NCBI GenBank assembly: GCA_027080605.1
Contig: JALWRO010000349.1
Coordinates: 422 to 10,150 of the forward strand
Source: Campylobacterales bacterium
GTDB lineage: Bacteria > Campylobacterota > Campylobacteria > Campylobacterales > QNZT01
Length of the DNA: 9,729 nucleotides
Direction of reading: 5' to 3'
Part shown: in pieces, positions 1 to 6,137 of the stretch
Layout of the letters: every line of letters starts with the position of its first letter
How positions within the stretch are numbered: position 1 is the stretch's first letter
The notes under the pieces: model-generated
What the model saw: only the letters and a program-made list of their open reading frames with translations
What the model was told of the DNA's origin: nothing
The model's database searches: none
Made by a program: the position numbers and the translations under genes

Positions 1-695
1 CAGCACCTACCGTTATCTACAAAGTGATCAAAAGTGACGGCACGGAGATGGAGATTCACAACCCGAGTGAACTGCCTCCGGTCAATGAAATTGAAAAGAT
101 ACTGGAACCGTATGTCAAAGCGACCATCCTGACACCGTCGGAATATCTGGGAAATGTCATCACACTGGTCAACGACAAACGCGGTATTCAGGAGAAGATG
201 GATTACATCACCCCCGAACGTGTCCTGCTGGAGTACGCCATTCCCATGAACGAAATCGTCATGGATTTTTACGATAAGCTCAAATCCACCACCAAAGGGT
301 ATGCGAGTTTCGACTATGAACCCACCGGTTACAGAGAAGGCGACCTCGTCAAACTCGACATCCGTGTCGCAGGCGAAGTGGTCGATGCCCTCTCCATCAT
401 CGTTCCAAAATCCAAAGCAGTTACCAAAGGTCGCGAATTTGTCAAGCAGATGAAAGAACTCGTCCCCAGACAACTCTTCGAAGTTGCCATTCAGGCGAGT
501 ATCGGCAATAAAATCATCTCCCGCGAAACCGTCAAATCGATGGGGAAAAACGTGACTGCGAAATGTTACGGCGGTGATATTACCCGTAAACGTAAACTGC
601 TCGAAAAACAGAAAGCCGGTAAAAAACGTATGAAATCTATCGGGAAAGTACAACTCCCGCAGGAAGCGTTCCTCACTGTTTTAAAAATAGACTGA
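1..695 (+). CDS. lepA: Elongation factor 4 (LepA), C-terminal part, cut by window start
   Basis: Translation GTPase EF4/LepA binds the ribosome and remodels stalled or mis-translocated elongation complexes. Only the last ~230 residues are present: the open frame enters at base 3 (reading A-P-T-V-I-Y-K-V) without a start, so the GTG at 24 is internal. The GTPase domain lies outside the window. Visible parts are the EF-G domain V-like segment (YLGNVITLVNDKRG, then LLEYAIPMNEIVMDFYDKLKS, then TKGYASFDY) and the LepA-specific C-terminal domain (VDALSIIVPK, GREFVKQMKELVPRQLFEV, KNVTAKCYGGDITRKRKLL, GKKRMKSIGKVQLPQEAFL). The last two blocks match the remembered E. coli LepA almost position for position, and the basic C-terminal tail and TGA at 693-695 fall where the family ends, so the 3' end is intact. 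A hairpin follows 5 bases after the stop. Confidence 0.97.
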   Translation, partial: APTVIYKVIKSDGTEMEIHNPSELPPVNEIEKILEPYVKATILTPSEYLGNVITLVNDKRGIQEKMDYITPERVLLEYAIPMNEIVMDFYDKLKSTTKGYASFDYEPTGYREGDLVKLDIRVAGEVVDALSIIVPKSKAVTKGREFVKQMKELVPRQLFEVAIQASIGNKIISRETVKSMGKNVTAKCYGGDITRKRKLLEKQKAGKKRMKSIGKVQLPQEAFLTVLKID

Positions 696-700
696 TCCCC

Positions 701-728
701 CACTTCATGAACTTTGCTTCATGAAGTG
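701..728 (+). terminator. Perfect inverted repeat after lepA, possible terminator
   Basis: CACTTCATGA (701-710) is the exact reverse complement of TCATGAAGTG (719-728), giving a 10-bp stem with an 8-base loop, 5 bases after the lepA stop. It sits where a terminator should be. The weakness is the absence of a clean T-run: the bases after it are CTCAGTTTACTT. It may be a weak intrinsic terminator, a 3'-end-stabilising hairpin, or a protein-binding palindrome. Confidence 0.45.
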
Positions 729-837
729 CTCAGTTTACTTCAAAATGTATCAAATCCACACACTCACCGCTTAAACTATTCTGCTATTTCAATTCTTATT
801 AAAGTTTTTACTTTTTAAACTTAAATTGACTTTTCTG

Positions 838-846
838 TGTTATAAT
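838..846 (+). promoter_or_regulatory. Extended -10 promoter (TGTTATAAT) for the exported protein gene
   Basis: TGT-TATAAT is a perfect extended -10 (TGn-TATAAT) with TATAAT at 841-846, in an AT-rich stretch. Transcription should start near 853. A TTGACT at 826-831 is only 9 bases upstream and is too close to act as the -35; extended -10 promoters do not need one. A transcript from here gives a leader of about 27 bases before the TTG at 880, and excludes any upstream start of the same frame. Confidence 0.7.
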
Positions 847-867
847 CTGAAGACAAACATATCATTC

Positions 868-871
868 AGGA
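868..871 (+). promoter_or_regulatory. Ribosome binding site that selects the TTG start at 880
   Basis: AGGA lies 8 bases before TTG at 880 and downstream of the predicted transcription start. No ATG or GTG in this frame occurs between here and the hydrophobic signal segment, so this site decides the start. Confidence 0.6.
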
Positions 872-879
872 TTAAAGTA

Positions 880-1695
880 TTGATTAAGAGCACCCTTAAA
901 AAACCTCTCTTTTTACTGTTATTGCTGTTAGGGTTGTGCATGCACTCTTCACTCTATGGCGGTGAAAATCCTTTTGCAGTCAAATTTCCGATGAAAGAGG
1001 GAATCATTCACTACGCCATCCGAGGCAGTGTGCAAGGTACAAAAGTGCTCTACTTCACCGATTACGGAAAGACCCGACTGATCGTGGAAAAAACCGGGGG
1101 CAATATCCTTAGTCACCCAGGAGAAGAAGAGAAAGCGGTACTCATTCAAAACGGCGTAAAATACACGATAGATCCGACTAAAAAGCGCATTCATAAAGAG
1201 CCGCTTTTCAATACGTTTCTGAAGAAAAAGTTTGAAAAACTTACAAAAAAAGAGCAGCAGCGGATTTTAAAAAATCTTAGAAATTTTCCCGACCGCTCCT
1301 GGAAAAACCTGAATCACAGCTGCACAACACATGCCAAAAAAGTGGCAGATATCTGGTGTACCGGAGAACAGATAGAGGGGAAAACAGAGTGTACCGTCGC
1401 ACACGGTGCACTGGTTGTCGATTCAAGTGTCGATATACTGGGCTTTCATGTCAAAGAGTTCGTGACGCAGGTGGAACACAAAGCACCACCCGCGGATATT
1501 TTCCAACTTCCCAAAAACATGCCCGTCATCCAAAGCGACAAAGACCTTTCCAAAGATGCCGATGCCGTTCTTTCAAAACTGCTGCAATCCGACTGCTCGT
1601 TTTCCTGCCAACCCCGGCGTGTTACGACAGCAGATAAAGAGGAACTCCACTCTCTCATGTACAAAGAGATTCAGAATCTCTCCAAAAATTTTTAA
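880..1695 (+). CDS. Unrecognised exported protein with five cysteines in the mature part
   Basis: I do not recognise a named family. From TTG at 880 the product is 271 residues. The frame stays open back to 826, but that stretch overlaps the promoter and probably is not translated. Residues 1-27 form a classical export signal: K3/K7/K8, then a Leu-rich core (FLLLLLLGL), then a likely signal peptidase I site near SLYG|GENPF. Cys20 is preceded by Leu, so it is not a convincing lipobox. The mature protein begins with a beta-rich segment (residues ~30-105, with GIIHYAIRGSVQGT and LYFTDYG), followed by a Lys-rich helical stretch (~110-140). A segment with Cys148, Cys160 and Cys171 comes next, then a strand-rich part ending PADIFQLPKN (~180-212) that faintly recalls the C-terminal pattern of DUF4412-like periplasmic proteins (weak). 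Cys239 and Cys243 form a CX3C pair near the end. The odd cysteine count suggests disulfides plus one free thiol, or metal or dimer contacts. It has its own promoter and stands alone between lepA and a convergent protease. Confidence 0.75.
   Translation: MIKSTLKKPLFLLLLLLGLCMHSSLYGGENPFAVKFPMKEGIIHYAIRGSVQGTKVLYFTDYGKTRLIVEKTGGNILSHPGEEEKAVLIQNGVKYTIDPTKKRIHKEPLFNTFLKKKFEKLTKKEQQRILKNLRNFPDRSWKNLNHSCTTHAKKVADIWCTGEQIEGKTECTVAHGALVVDSSVDILGFHVKEFVTQVEHKAPPADIFQLPKNMPVIQSDKDLSKDADAVLSKLLQSDCSFSCQPRRVTTADKEELHSLMYKEIQNLSKNF
1665..1681. repeat. Hairpin at the convergent 3' ends, possible bidirectional terminator
   Basis: AGAGATTC (1665-1672) and GAATCTCT (1674-1681) are perfect 8-base inverted arms around one base; as RNA this folds to about a 6-bp stem with a 5-base loop. 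It lies in the last codons of the exported-protein gene and just past the protease stop on the other strand. On the plus strand A5T5 follows two bases later (1684-1693), so a T-run exists 7-8 bases after the stem. On the minus strand the following bases are TTGTAC, a poor T-run. It may end transcripts from either side, but it is also simply coding sequence. Confidence 0.35.
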
Positions 1696-3683
1696 AACGT
1701 CGCCAGGAACATTTTTCTCACAAAATTTTGAATTTTGCTCGGTTTGAGTGTTTCGATATTTGAACTCGTAAAGATCGGCAGACTCGTTGCAATCGAATAC
1801 TCCTGGGTATCGGTGATGATTTTGGTACCTTTGACAACCAACGCATAGTCACCGGCAGGCAGATATCCGACCTCGATCTGCTCGATATTGTCTACATGAT
1901 TTGCTTTGTCATGCTTTGCCACTCTGGAGGGATGATCTTTGTCCAGGGTATAAGGGTAGTACTGCTCACCCGTCGTTTTGTTTACAAGCACCATGTCGAT
2001 ATCGTTGACCAGTGTCATGTCGCTCGAAGGGTTCGCTTCAGGATCAACCCATGCAATCGTCGCTTTAAAATCACTGCCGCTTTTTAACCTGAACGCATAA
2101 CTCGTTTCCCGTCCGTGACCGATGGTGGAAAGATGCACCAGCGGATATTTTCCGGCAATCGTTTTGACCGTATCTACCGCAGCTTTGGCATTGATCATTC
2201 CGAAACCGGCTTTATAGTCCGGTCCGGGATTGGCAATATCGGTTGCCGTATTGATCAGAATCGCTTTGAGTGTATCATGACGAATATCATACCCGCCGGT
2301 CACTTTTTTATACTCTTCCGCTACCAGAAGCCCCATCCCCGTTGCCGCCGGACATGCCATGGAAGTACCGCTCATCATCGCATAAGCGCTGTTGCTCTCA
2401 CTCGTCGCCGATGTCACATACTCTCCTCGCACACAAAGATCCGGTTTGATACGTCCGTCTCTGACCGGACCGGTACTGCTCAGTTTTGCCACTTTGTTGC
2501 TCATACTGTTCAACGCCCCGATAGTAAAAACATTTTTGGAGTTCCCCGGACCTTTGATAATCCCGTATTCACTGTACGCATCATCGACACCGTCATTGCC
2601 TGCCGCTTCGAAAATATTCAGATACGGATTCTGACTGACCACATCATCCTGAGTCGCCGCAATAGCATCATAGTCTGCCAGATGCTCTTTGAGACTATAA
2701 CCGTACGAGTGATTGGAAAACAAAATACCGTCCCGCTTGTACATATTCAGCACCGCATCGGAAAAAGCGTCATCACCGAAAAAGTAACTGTAGATATCCA
2801 CTTCATTTGCCATACCGTGGGCTTTGGGATTGATACCTGCCGCACCGATCGTACCCGCAACATGTGTCGCATGAAAGTTGACTTCGCCGTTGGAAGTTCT
2901 GTCGTGCACCCGGTTGCCGAACTCGCGGTGTGTCTTCAGTACTGCACCGCCGTCTACTATACCCACGGAAAAGTTACGACCGTCAAGGTTGTATGGAGAA
3001 GTCCATAACTCTTTAACATGGCTATATTCCGAAGTTTTGCTATTACGCTCTTCGAGCAGTGGTGTCGCATCGGTCTGGTACAGTTTCTGGGCTTTGTCCA
3101 TATACTGTACCAGCGGCAGTGCAGCCATCTTTTTAAAGTCGCGTATTGTCAATTTCACCCGCGCGCTTCTAAGCTCCGGAGTCACTTTTTCGATCTGGGC
3201 ATCGATACTGTTTTCAAGGAGATATTCTTCGACTTCATGACGCGGTAGCTCTTTGAGAAAAATCACATTCGCTTCGATCACATCATCTTCCGAAAGTGTC
3301 GCAAGCGTCGCTCCGTCACCGTGTCGCTGATTGATACGCTCCTGACTGTCCACACTGTGAATCGACGTGATATCCGTCACTTCATGAAGAGAAGAGACAA
3401 GAGATTCCGGCAGATAAAAATAGTAATTCAGATCACCCGCATAGACAATCGTATCGACCCCCATCGCATAGAAACGCTCTTTTTCGCTTTTGCTCAGCGG
3501 CTTATTGCATCCTACCAAAACAGTTGTCGAGACATTTCGCACACCGAGTGACTTCAGCATCAAATGTTTTTTACCCTGAACTGCGTCATTTTTCAAGTCA
3601 CCGGTTTGTGCAAACGCCCCTGCCTGTAAAAATGTTGAAAAGAGAATTGCATGGACTGTAATATGAGATAATTTATAAGACAT
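1692..3683 (-). CDS. Secreted subtilisin-family (S8) serine protease, KP-43-like
   Basis: Endopeptidase of MEROPS family S8, exported across the inner membrane. It has 663 residues, starting at ATG 3683-3681 with GGAG 8 bases upstream. Residues 1-25 are a signal peptide (cleavage after AGAFA). Residues ~52-118 and ~136-203 look like two related prodomain units, each a VxV-type strand, a helix opening with LPR or PLSKSE, and a closing strand. The catalytic domain runs ~235-510 with every key residue: Asp244 in GIVDGG, His271 in HATHVAGT, oxyanion Asn363 in AAGNDG, Ser441 in SGTSMACP. Residues ~513-637 form a beta-sandwich whose VNDIDMVLVN, VDNIEQIEV and LPAGDYALVV strings match the C-terminal jelly-roll of KP-43-type S8 enzymes. 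No RTX repeats, autotransporter barrel or lipobox is visible, so it may stay periplasmic or leave by another route. The substrate is unknown. It is transcribed away from trpS and its stop overlaps that of the convergent gene. Confidence 0.93.
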   Translation of the reverse strand: MSYKLSHITVHAILFSTFLQAGAFAQTGDLKNDAVQGKKHLMLKSLGVRNVSTTVLVGCNKPLSKSEKERFYAMGVDTIVYAGDLNYYFYLPESLVSSLHEVTDITSIHSVDSQERINQRHGDGATLATLSEDDVIEANVIFLKELPRHEVEEYLLENSIDAQIEKVTPELRSARVKLTIRDFKKMAALPLVQYMDKAQKLYQTDATPLLEERNSKTSEYSHVKELWTSPYNLDGRNFSVGIVDGGAVLKTHREFGNRVHDRTSNGEVNFHATHVAGTIGAAGINPKAHGMANEVDIYSYFFGDDAFSDAVLNMYKRDGILFSNHSYGYSLKEHLADYDAIAATQDDVVSQNPYLNIFEAAGNDGVDDAYSEYGIIKGPGNSKNVFTIGALNSMSNKVAKLSSTGPVRDGRIKPDLCVRGEYVTSATSESNSAYAMMSGTSMACPAATGMGLLVAEEYKKVTGGYDIRHDTLKAILINTATDIANPGPDYKAGFGMINAKAAVDTVKTIAGKYPLVHLSTIGHGRETSYAFRLKSGSDFKATIAWVDPEANPSSDMTLVNDIDMVLVNKTTGEQYYPYTLDKDHPSRVAKHDKANHVDNIEQIEVGYLPAGDYALVVKGTKIITDTQEYSIATSLPIFTSSNIETLKPSKIQNFVRKMFLATF

Positions 3684-3698
3684 TATTTGAACTCCGTT

Positions 3699-3727
3699 AT
3701 TTTAGCTTCTAACTCTATTTCGGTCAA
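3699..3727 (-). promoter_or_regulatory. Candidate sigma-70-type promoter for the protease gene
   Basis: On the minus strand, TTGACC (3727-3722) is followed after exactly 17 bases by TAAAAT (3704-3699): 5/6 matches in each box at ideal spacing. The predicted start (~3692) would fall inside the GGAG ribosome site at 3695-3692, leaving a leader of only about 8 bases. That makes the match suspicious despite its quality. A start farther up the AT-rich intergenic region, for example the minus-strand TATAAA at 3816-3811, is an alternative. Confidence 0.3.
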
Positions 3728-3869
3728 GTTTTTAAAAAATTTACAATTTTATTTTACCTTTGTGTTGTTTTAGTTAAAAAGATACTTTTTATTTACCATT
3801 TGAAACATTTTTTATACTTTTCACCAATTACGGCAAAATCGCTCTGAGAAAAAAATCAAATTATTTCGA

Positions 3870-3875
3870 TATAAT
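3870..3875 (+). promoter_or_regulatory. -10 box (TATAAT) of the trpS-serS-pflB operon
   Basis: Perfect TATAAT 29 bases before the trpS start codon, preceded by T-rich sequence and no clear -35, as is usual in Campylobacterota. The predicted transcription start is near 3882, inside the palindrome at 3878-3893. Confidence 0.7.
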
Positions 3876-3877
3876 CA

Positions 3878-3893
3878 CCCAATTTTAATTGGG
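3878..3893. promoter_or_regulatory. 16-bp palindrome over the trpS transcription start and ribosome site
   Basis: CCCAATT (3878-3884) and AATTGGG (3887-3893) are perfect 7-base inverted arms around TT. The element begins two bases after the -10 box, spans the predicted transcription start, and its right end GGGA is also the best ribosome-site match for trpS (10 bases before the ATG at 3905). The position suits an operator; as RNA only a short weak hairpin would form, and only if transcription starts at its left end. Function is inferred from position alone. Confidence 0.4.
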
Positions 3894-3904
3894 ATATAGA
3901 TTTT

Positions 3905-4870
3905 ATGAGAGTTATTACAGGCATACAACCGTCAGGCACACTACATATCGGCAACTATTTCGGCGCTATCAAACAGATGCTCGATTTTCAGGACAAGAGC
4001 GATCTTTTTATTTTTATTGCGGATTACCATGCGCTGACATCTCTCAAAGATGCGGAAGCACTGCGCAAAAATACCATCGATGCTGCCATCACCTATCTGG
4101 CACTGGGTATCGATCCTGAAAAATCGACCCTCTGGGTACAGTCCGATGTCAAAGAGGTACTCGAACTCTACTGGATACTCTCCGGCTATACCCCGATGGG
4201 TCTGCTGGAAAGGGCGCACAGCTATAAAGACAAAGTCGCCAAAGGTATCTCCGCCAACCACGCCCTCTTCTCCTATCCGGTACTGATGGCAGCAGATATT
4301 CTGCTCTATGACGCGGAAATTGTCCCCGTCGGGAAAGATCAGATACAACACGTAGAAATTACCAGAGATATCGCCATCAAGTTTAACAACGAAAAAGGGG
4401 AGATCTTCACCCTGCCCGATTTCAAAACCGATGAAAATATCCAGACCGTACCCGGAACGGATGGTGCTAAGATGAGCAAAAGCTACGGCAATACCATCGA
4501 TCTTTTCACCACCGAAAAGCAGCTCAAAAAGCAGACAGGTAAAATCGTTACCGAGTCTGTTCCCATGGAAGCGCCCAAAGAGTACGCAAACTGCAACGTC
4601 TACAACCTTTGCAAACTCTTCCTGGACGAAGCGGGACAACAGGAGCTGCAGGCACGTTACCAAAGAGGCGGCGAAGGACACGGACACTTTAAAATGTATC
4701 TCAAAGAGTTGATCTGGGATCATTTCGCCGAAGCGAGGGAAAAACGGGCGTACTATCTCGATCATGAAGACGAAGTACGCCAGATTCTCGACGAAGGTGC
4801 GAAAAAAGCTTCTGCCATTGCCAGAGAGAAGATGCAAATCGTGCGGGATGCCGTCGGTATTTACAGATAA
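3905..4870 (+). CDS. trpS: Tryptophan--tRNA ligase (TrpRS)
   Basis: Cytoplasmic class I aminoacyl-tRNA synthetase that uses ATP to activate tryptophan and load it on tRNA-Trp. At 321 residues it is normal for the compact bacterial form. The N-terminus RVITGIQPSGTLHIGNYFGA carries the HIGH-type signature (HIGN, residues 14-17). The Rossmann core continues with ADYHALTS and SDV. The tryptophan-pocket region reads MAADILLYDAEIVPVGKDQ (residues 128-146) and the KMSKS loop is exact (189-193, in GAKMSKSYGN). The C-terminal helical anticodon-binding part (~205-321) is complete. ATG at 3905 begins right at the conserved N-terminal strand, so the start is secure. It is first in an operon, 9 bases before serS. 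Confidence 0.98.
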   Translation: MRVITGIQPSGTLHIGNYFGAIKQMLDFQDKSDLFIFIADYHALTSLKDAEALRKNTIDAAITYLALGIDPEKSTLWVQSDVKEVLELYWILSGYTPMGLLERAHSYKDKVAKGISANHALFSYPVLMAADILLYDAEIVPVGKDQIQHVEITRDIAIKFNNEKGEIFTLPDFKTDENIQTVPGTDGAKMSKSYGNTIDLFTTEKQLKKQTGKIVTESVPMEAPKEYANCNVYNLCKLFLDEAGQQELQARYQRGGEGHGHFKMYLKELIWDHFAEAREKRAYYLDHEDEVRQILDEGAKKASAIAREKMQIVRDAVGIYR

Positions 4871-4879
4871 AGGAAGAGT

Positions 4880-6127
4880 ATGCTCGATTTAAAAGCACTG
4901 CAAAACGACTTTGAGAGCGTCGCAGCGAAACTGAGAAAAAAGAAAGTGGATGAAACACAGCTGGCAAAGCTGAAAGAGATCTCCCTCAAACTCAAAGAAC
5001 AGCGTAAAATACTTGAAGAACTCCAGGCAGAACAAAATGCCAAAAGCAAACTTTTTCCCGTCTATCAAAAAGAGGGAAAAGATATTGCCGAACTAAAAAA
5101 AGAGCTTGCCGAGAACAAGCAGAAAATCGCCGTCGAACAGGATATCGTTAGAGACCTCGAAGAGGAGATGTATGAAATTGCCCTCAATATTCCCAACATT
5201 CCGGATGACGATGTACCTGAAGGAGAAGACGAAGAGGACAATGTCGAACTGAAAAAAGTACTCGACCCCAGAAAATTCGACTTCACCCCAAAAGAGCACT
5301 GGGATCTGAAGATTACGCCCGACTGGATCGACTTCGAGCGCGGCGTCAAACTGGCAAAAAGCCGCTTTAGCGTACTCAAAAATGATGCCGCCAGACTCGA
5401 GCGCGCCCTCATCAACTATATGCTCGACTTCAACCGCAGCAGAGGTTTTGAAGAGGTATCCGTCCCCTACCTCGTAAACCGTGACTCGCTGCTCGGCACC
5501 GGACAGCTGCCGAAATTTGAAGACGATCTTTTCAAAATTGAAGAGGAACCGCTCTATCTGATCCCAACTGCGGAGGTGCCTGTCACCAACCTTTTCAGAG
5601 ATGAAATCCTGCAAAAAGAGGAACTCCCGGCAAAACTCACCTCATATACCGCCTGTTTTCGTAAAGAGGCGGGAAGTGCCGGACGTGATACCAGAGGCAT
5701 GATCCGACAGCACCAGTTTGACAAGGTAGAACTTGTTGCCGTCACAACGCCGGAACAAAGTGATCAGGTTTTCGATGAAATGGTCGCATGTGCCAGTGAC
5801 TTGCTGACTTCACTCGGTCTGCCGCACAGACTCGTACTGCTTTGCGGTGGTGATCTCGGTTTCTCGGCTGCACGCACCATTGACCTGGAAGTCTGGCTAC
5901 CGGGACAGAACCGCTACCGGGAGATCTCCTCCATCTCCAACACACGCGCATTTCAGGCAAGACGCGCCAAAATACGTTACAAAGAGGGCAAAAAGAACCT
6001 TCCGGTACACACCCTCAACGGCTCTTCCCTTGCCGTGGGAAGAACACTGATCGCAATTATGGAAAACTATCAAAATGCAGATGGTTCCGTCACTATTCCG
6101 GCAGTCCTTCAGCACTATATGACATAA
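4880..6127 (+). CDS. serS: Serine--tRNA ligase (SerRS)
   Basis: Cytoplasmic class II synthetase that charges tRNA-Ser and also makes Ser-tRNA-Sec where that exists. It is 415 residues, full length for bacteria. Residues 1-~105 form the long Lys/Glu-rich antiparallel coiled-coil arm that grips the tRNA-Ser variable arm. A short acidic linker follows (DDDVPEGEDEEDN, ~109-121), then the catalytic domain. Motif 1 lies around VPYLVNRDSLLGTGQLPKF (195-213), the serine-binding TAE is at 230-232, motif 2 is FRKEAGSAGRDTRGMIRQHQ (260-279), and motif 3 is SSLAVGRTLIAIMENYQ (382-398, Arg388). AGGA at 4871-4874 directly follows the trpS stop and places the ATG at 4880. Translation is probably linked to trpS through the 9-base gap, and pflB follows 10 bases after the stop. 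Confidence 0.98.
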   Translation: MLDLKALQNDFESVAAKLRKKKVDETQLAKLKEISLKLKEQRKILEELQAEQNAKSKLFPVYQKEGKDIAELKKELAENKQKIAVEQDIVRDLEEEMYEIALNIPNIPDDDVPEGEDEEDNVELKKVLDPRKFDFTPKEHWDLKITPDWIDFERGVKLAKSRFSVLKNDAARLERALINYMLDFNRSRGFEEVSVPYLVNRDSLLGTGQLPKFEDDLFKIEEEPLYLIPTAEVPVTNLFRDEILQKEELPAKLTSYTACFRKEAGSAGRDTRGMIRQHQFDKVELVAVTTPEQSDQVFDEMVACASDLLTSLGLPHRLVLLCGGDLGFSAARTIDLEVWLPGQNRYREISSISNTRAFQARRAKIRYKEGKKNLPVHTLNGSSLAVGRTLIAIMENYQNADGSVTIPAVLQHYMT

Positions 6128-6137
6128 AGAGAGATAA

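Larger units (their letters stand above)
3684..3904. other. AT-rich divergent intergenic region between the protease and trpS
   Basis: 221 bases without a supportable gene, much richer in A and T than the genes on either side. It holds the divergent control regions: protease signals at the left end and the trpS -10 box and palindrome at the right end. A small AT hairpin (AAAAAG-ATA-CTTTTT, 3776-3790) lies in the middle. Repeated A and T tracts here resemble the periodic T-rich upstream regions known for Campylobacterota housekeeping promoters. No tRNA, small open frame with a ribosome site, or riboswitch-like fold was seen. Confidence 0.7.

Noticed and set aside
826..846. TTGACT and TATAAT as a classical -35/-10 pair
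   Set aside because: They are only 9 bases apart; about 17 are needed.
826..879. Longer version of the exported protein starting at TTG 826
   Set aside because: This stretch contains the TGTTATAAT promoter, so it would mostly lie upstream of the transcription start; it would also put 18 polar residues ahead of a normal signal peptide.
937..951. Lipoprotein signal at the first cysteine of the exported protein
   Set aside because: The residue before Cys20 is Leu, whereas a lipobox needs Gly, Ala or Ser there.
2115..3008. 297-residue open frame on the plus strand opposite the S8 protease
   Set aside because: His/Arg/Cys-rich composition, no motif or ribosome site, and the opposite strand encodes an intact catalytic triad.
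3775..3791. AAAAAG-ATA-CTTTTT hairpin as a terminator or small-RNA element
   Set aside because: The stem is nearly all A-T with a 3-base loop in an AT-rich region where such repeats arise by chance, and no gene ends nearby.
3941..4837. 298-residue open frame on the minus strand opposite trpS
   Set aside because: Antisense shadow of trpS, whose HIGH and KMSKS motifs fix the true frame.
4880..5260. Low-complexity charged N-terminus of SerRS as an odd insertion or fusion
   Set aside because: It is the normal coiled-coil tRNA-binding arm and acidic linker of the family.
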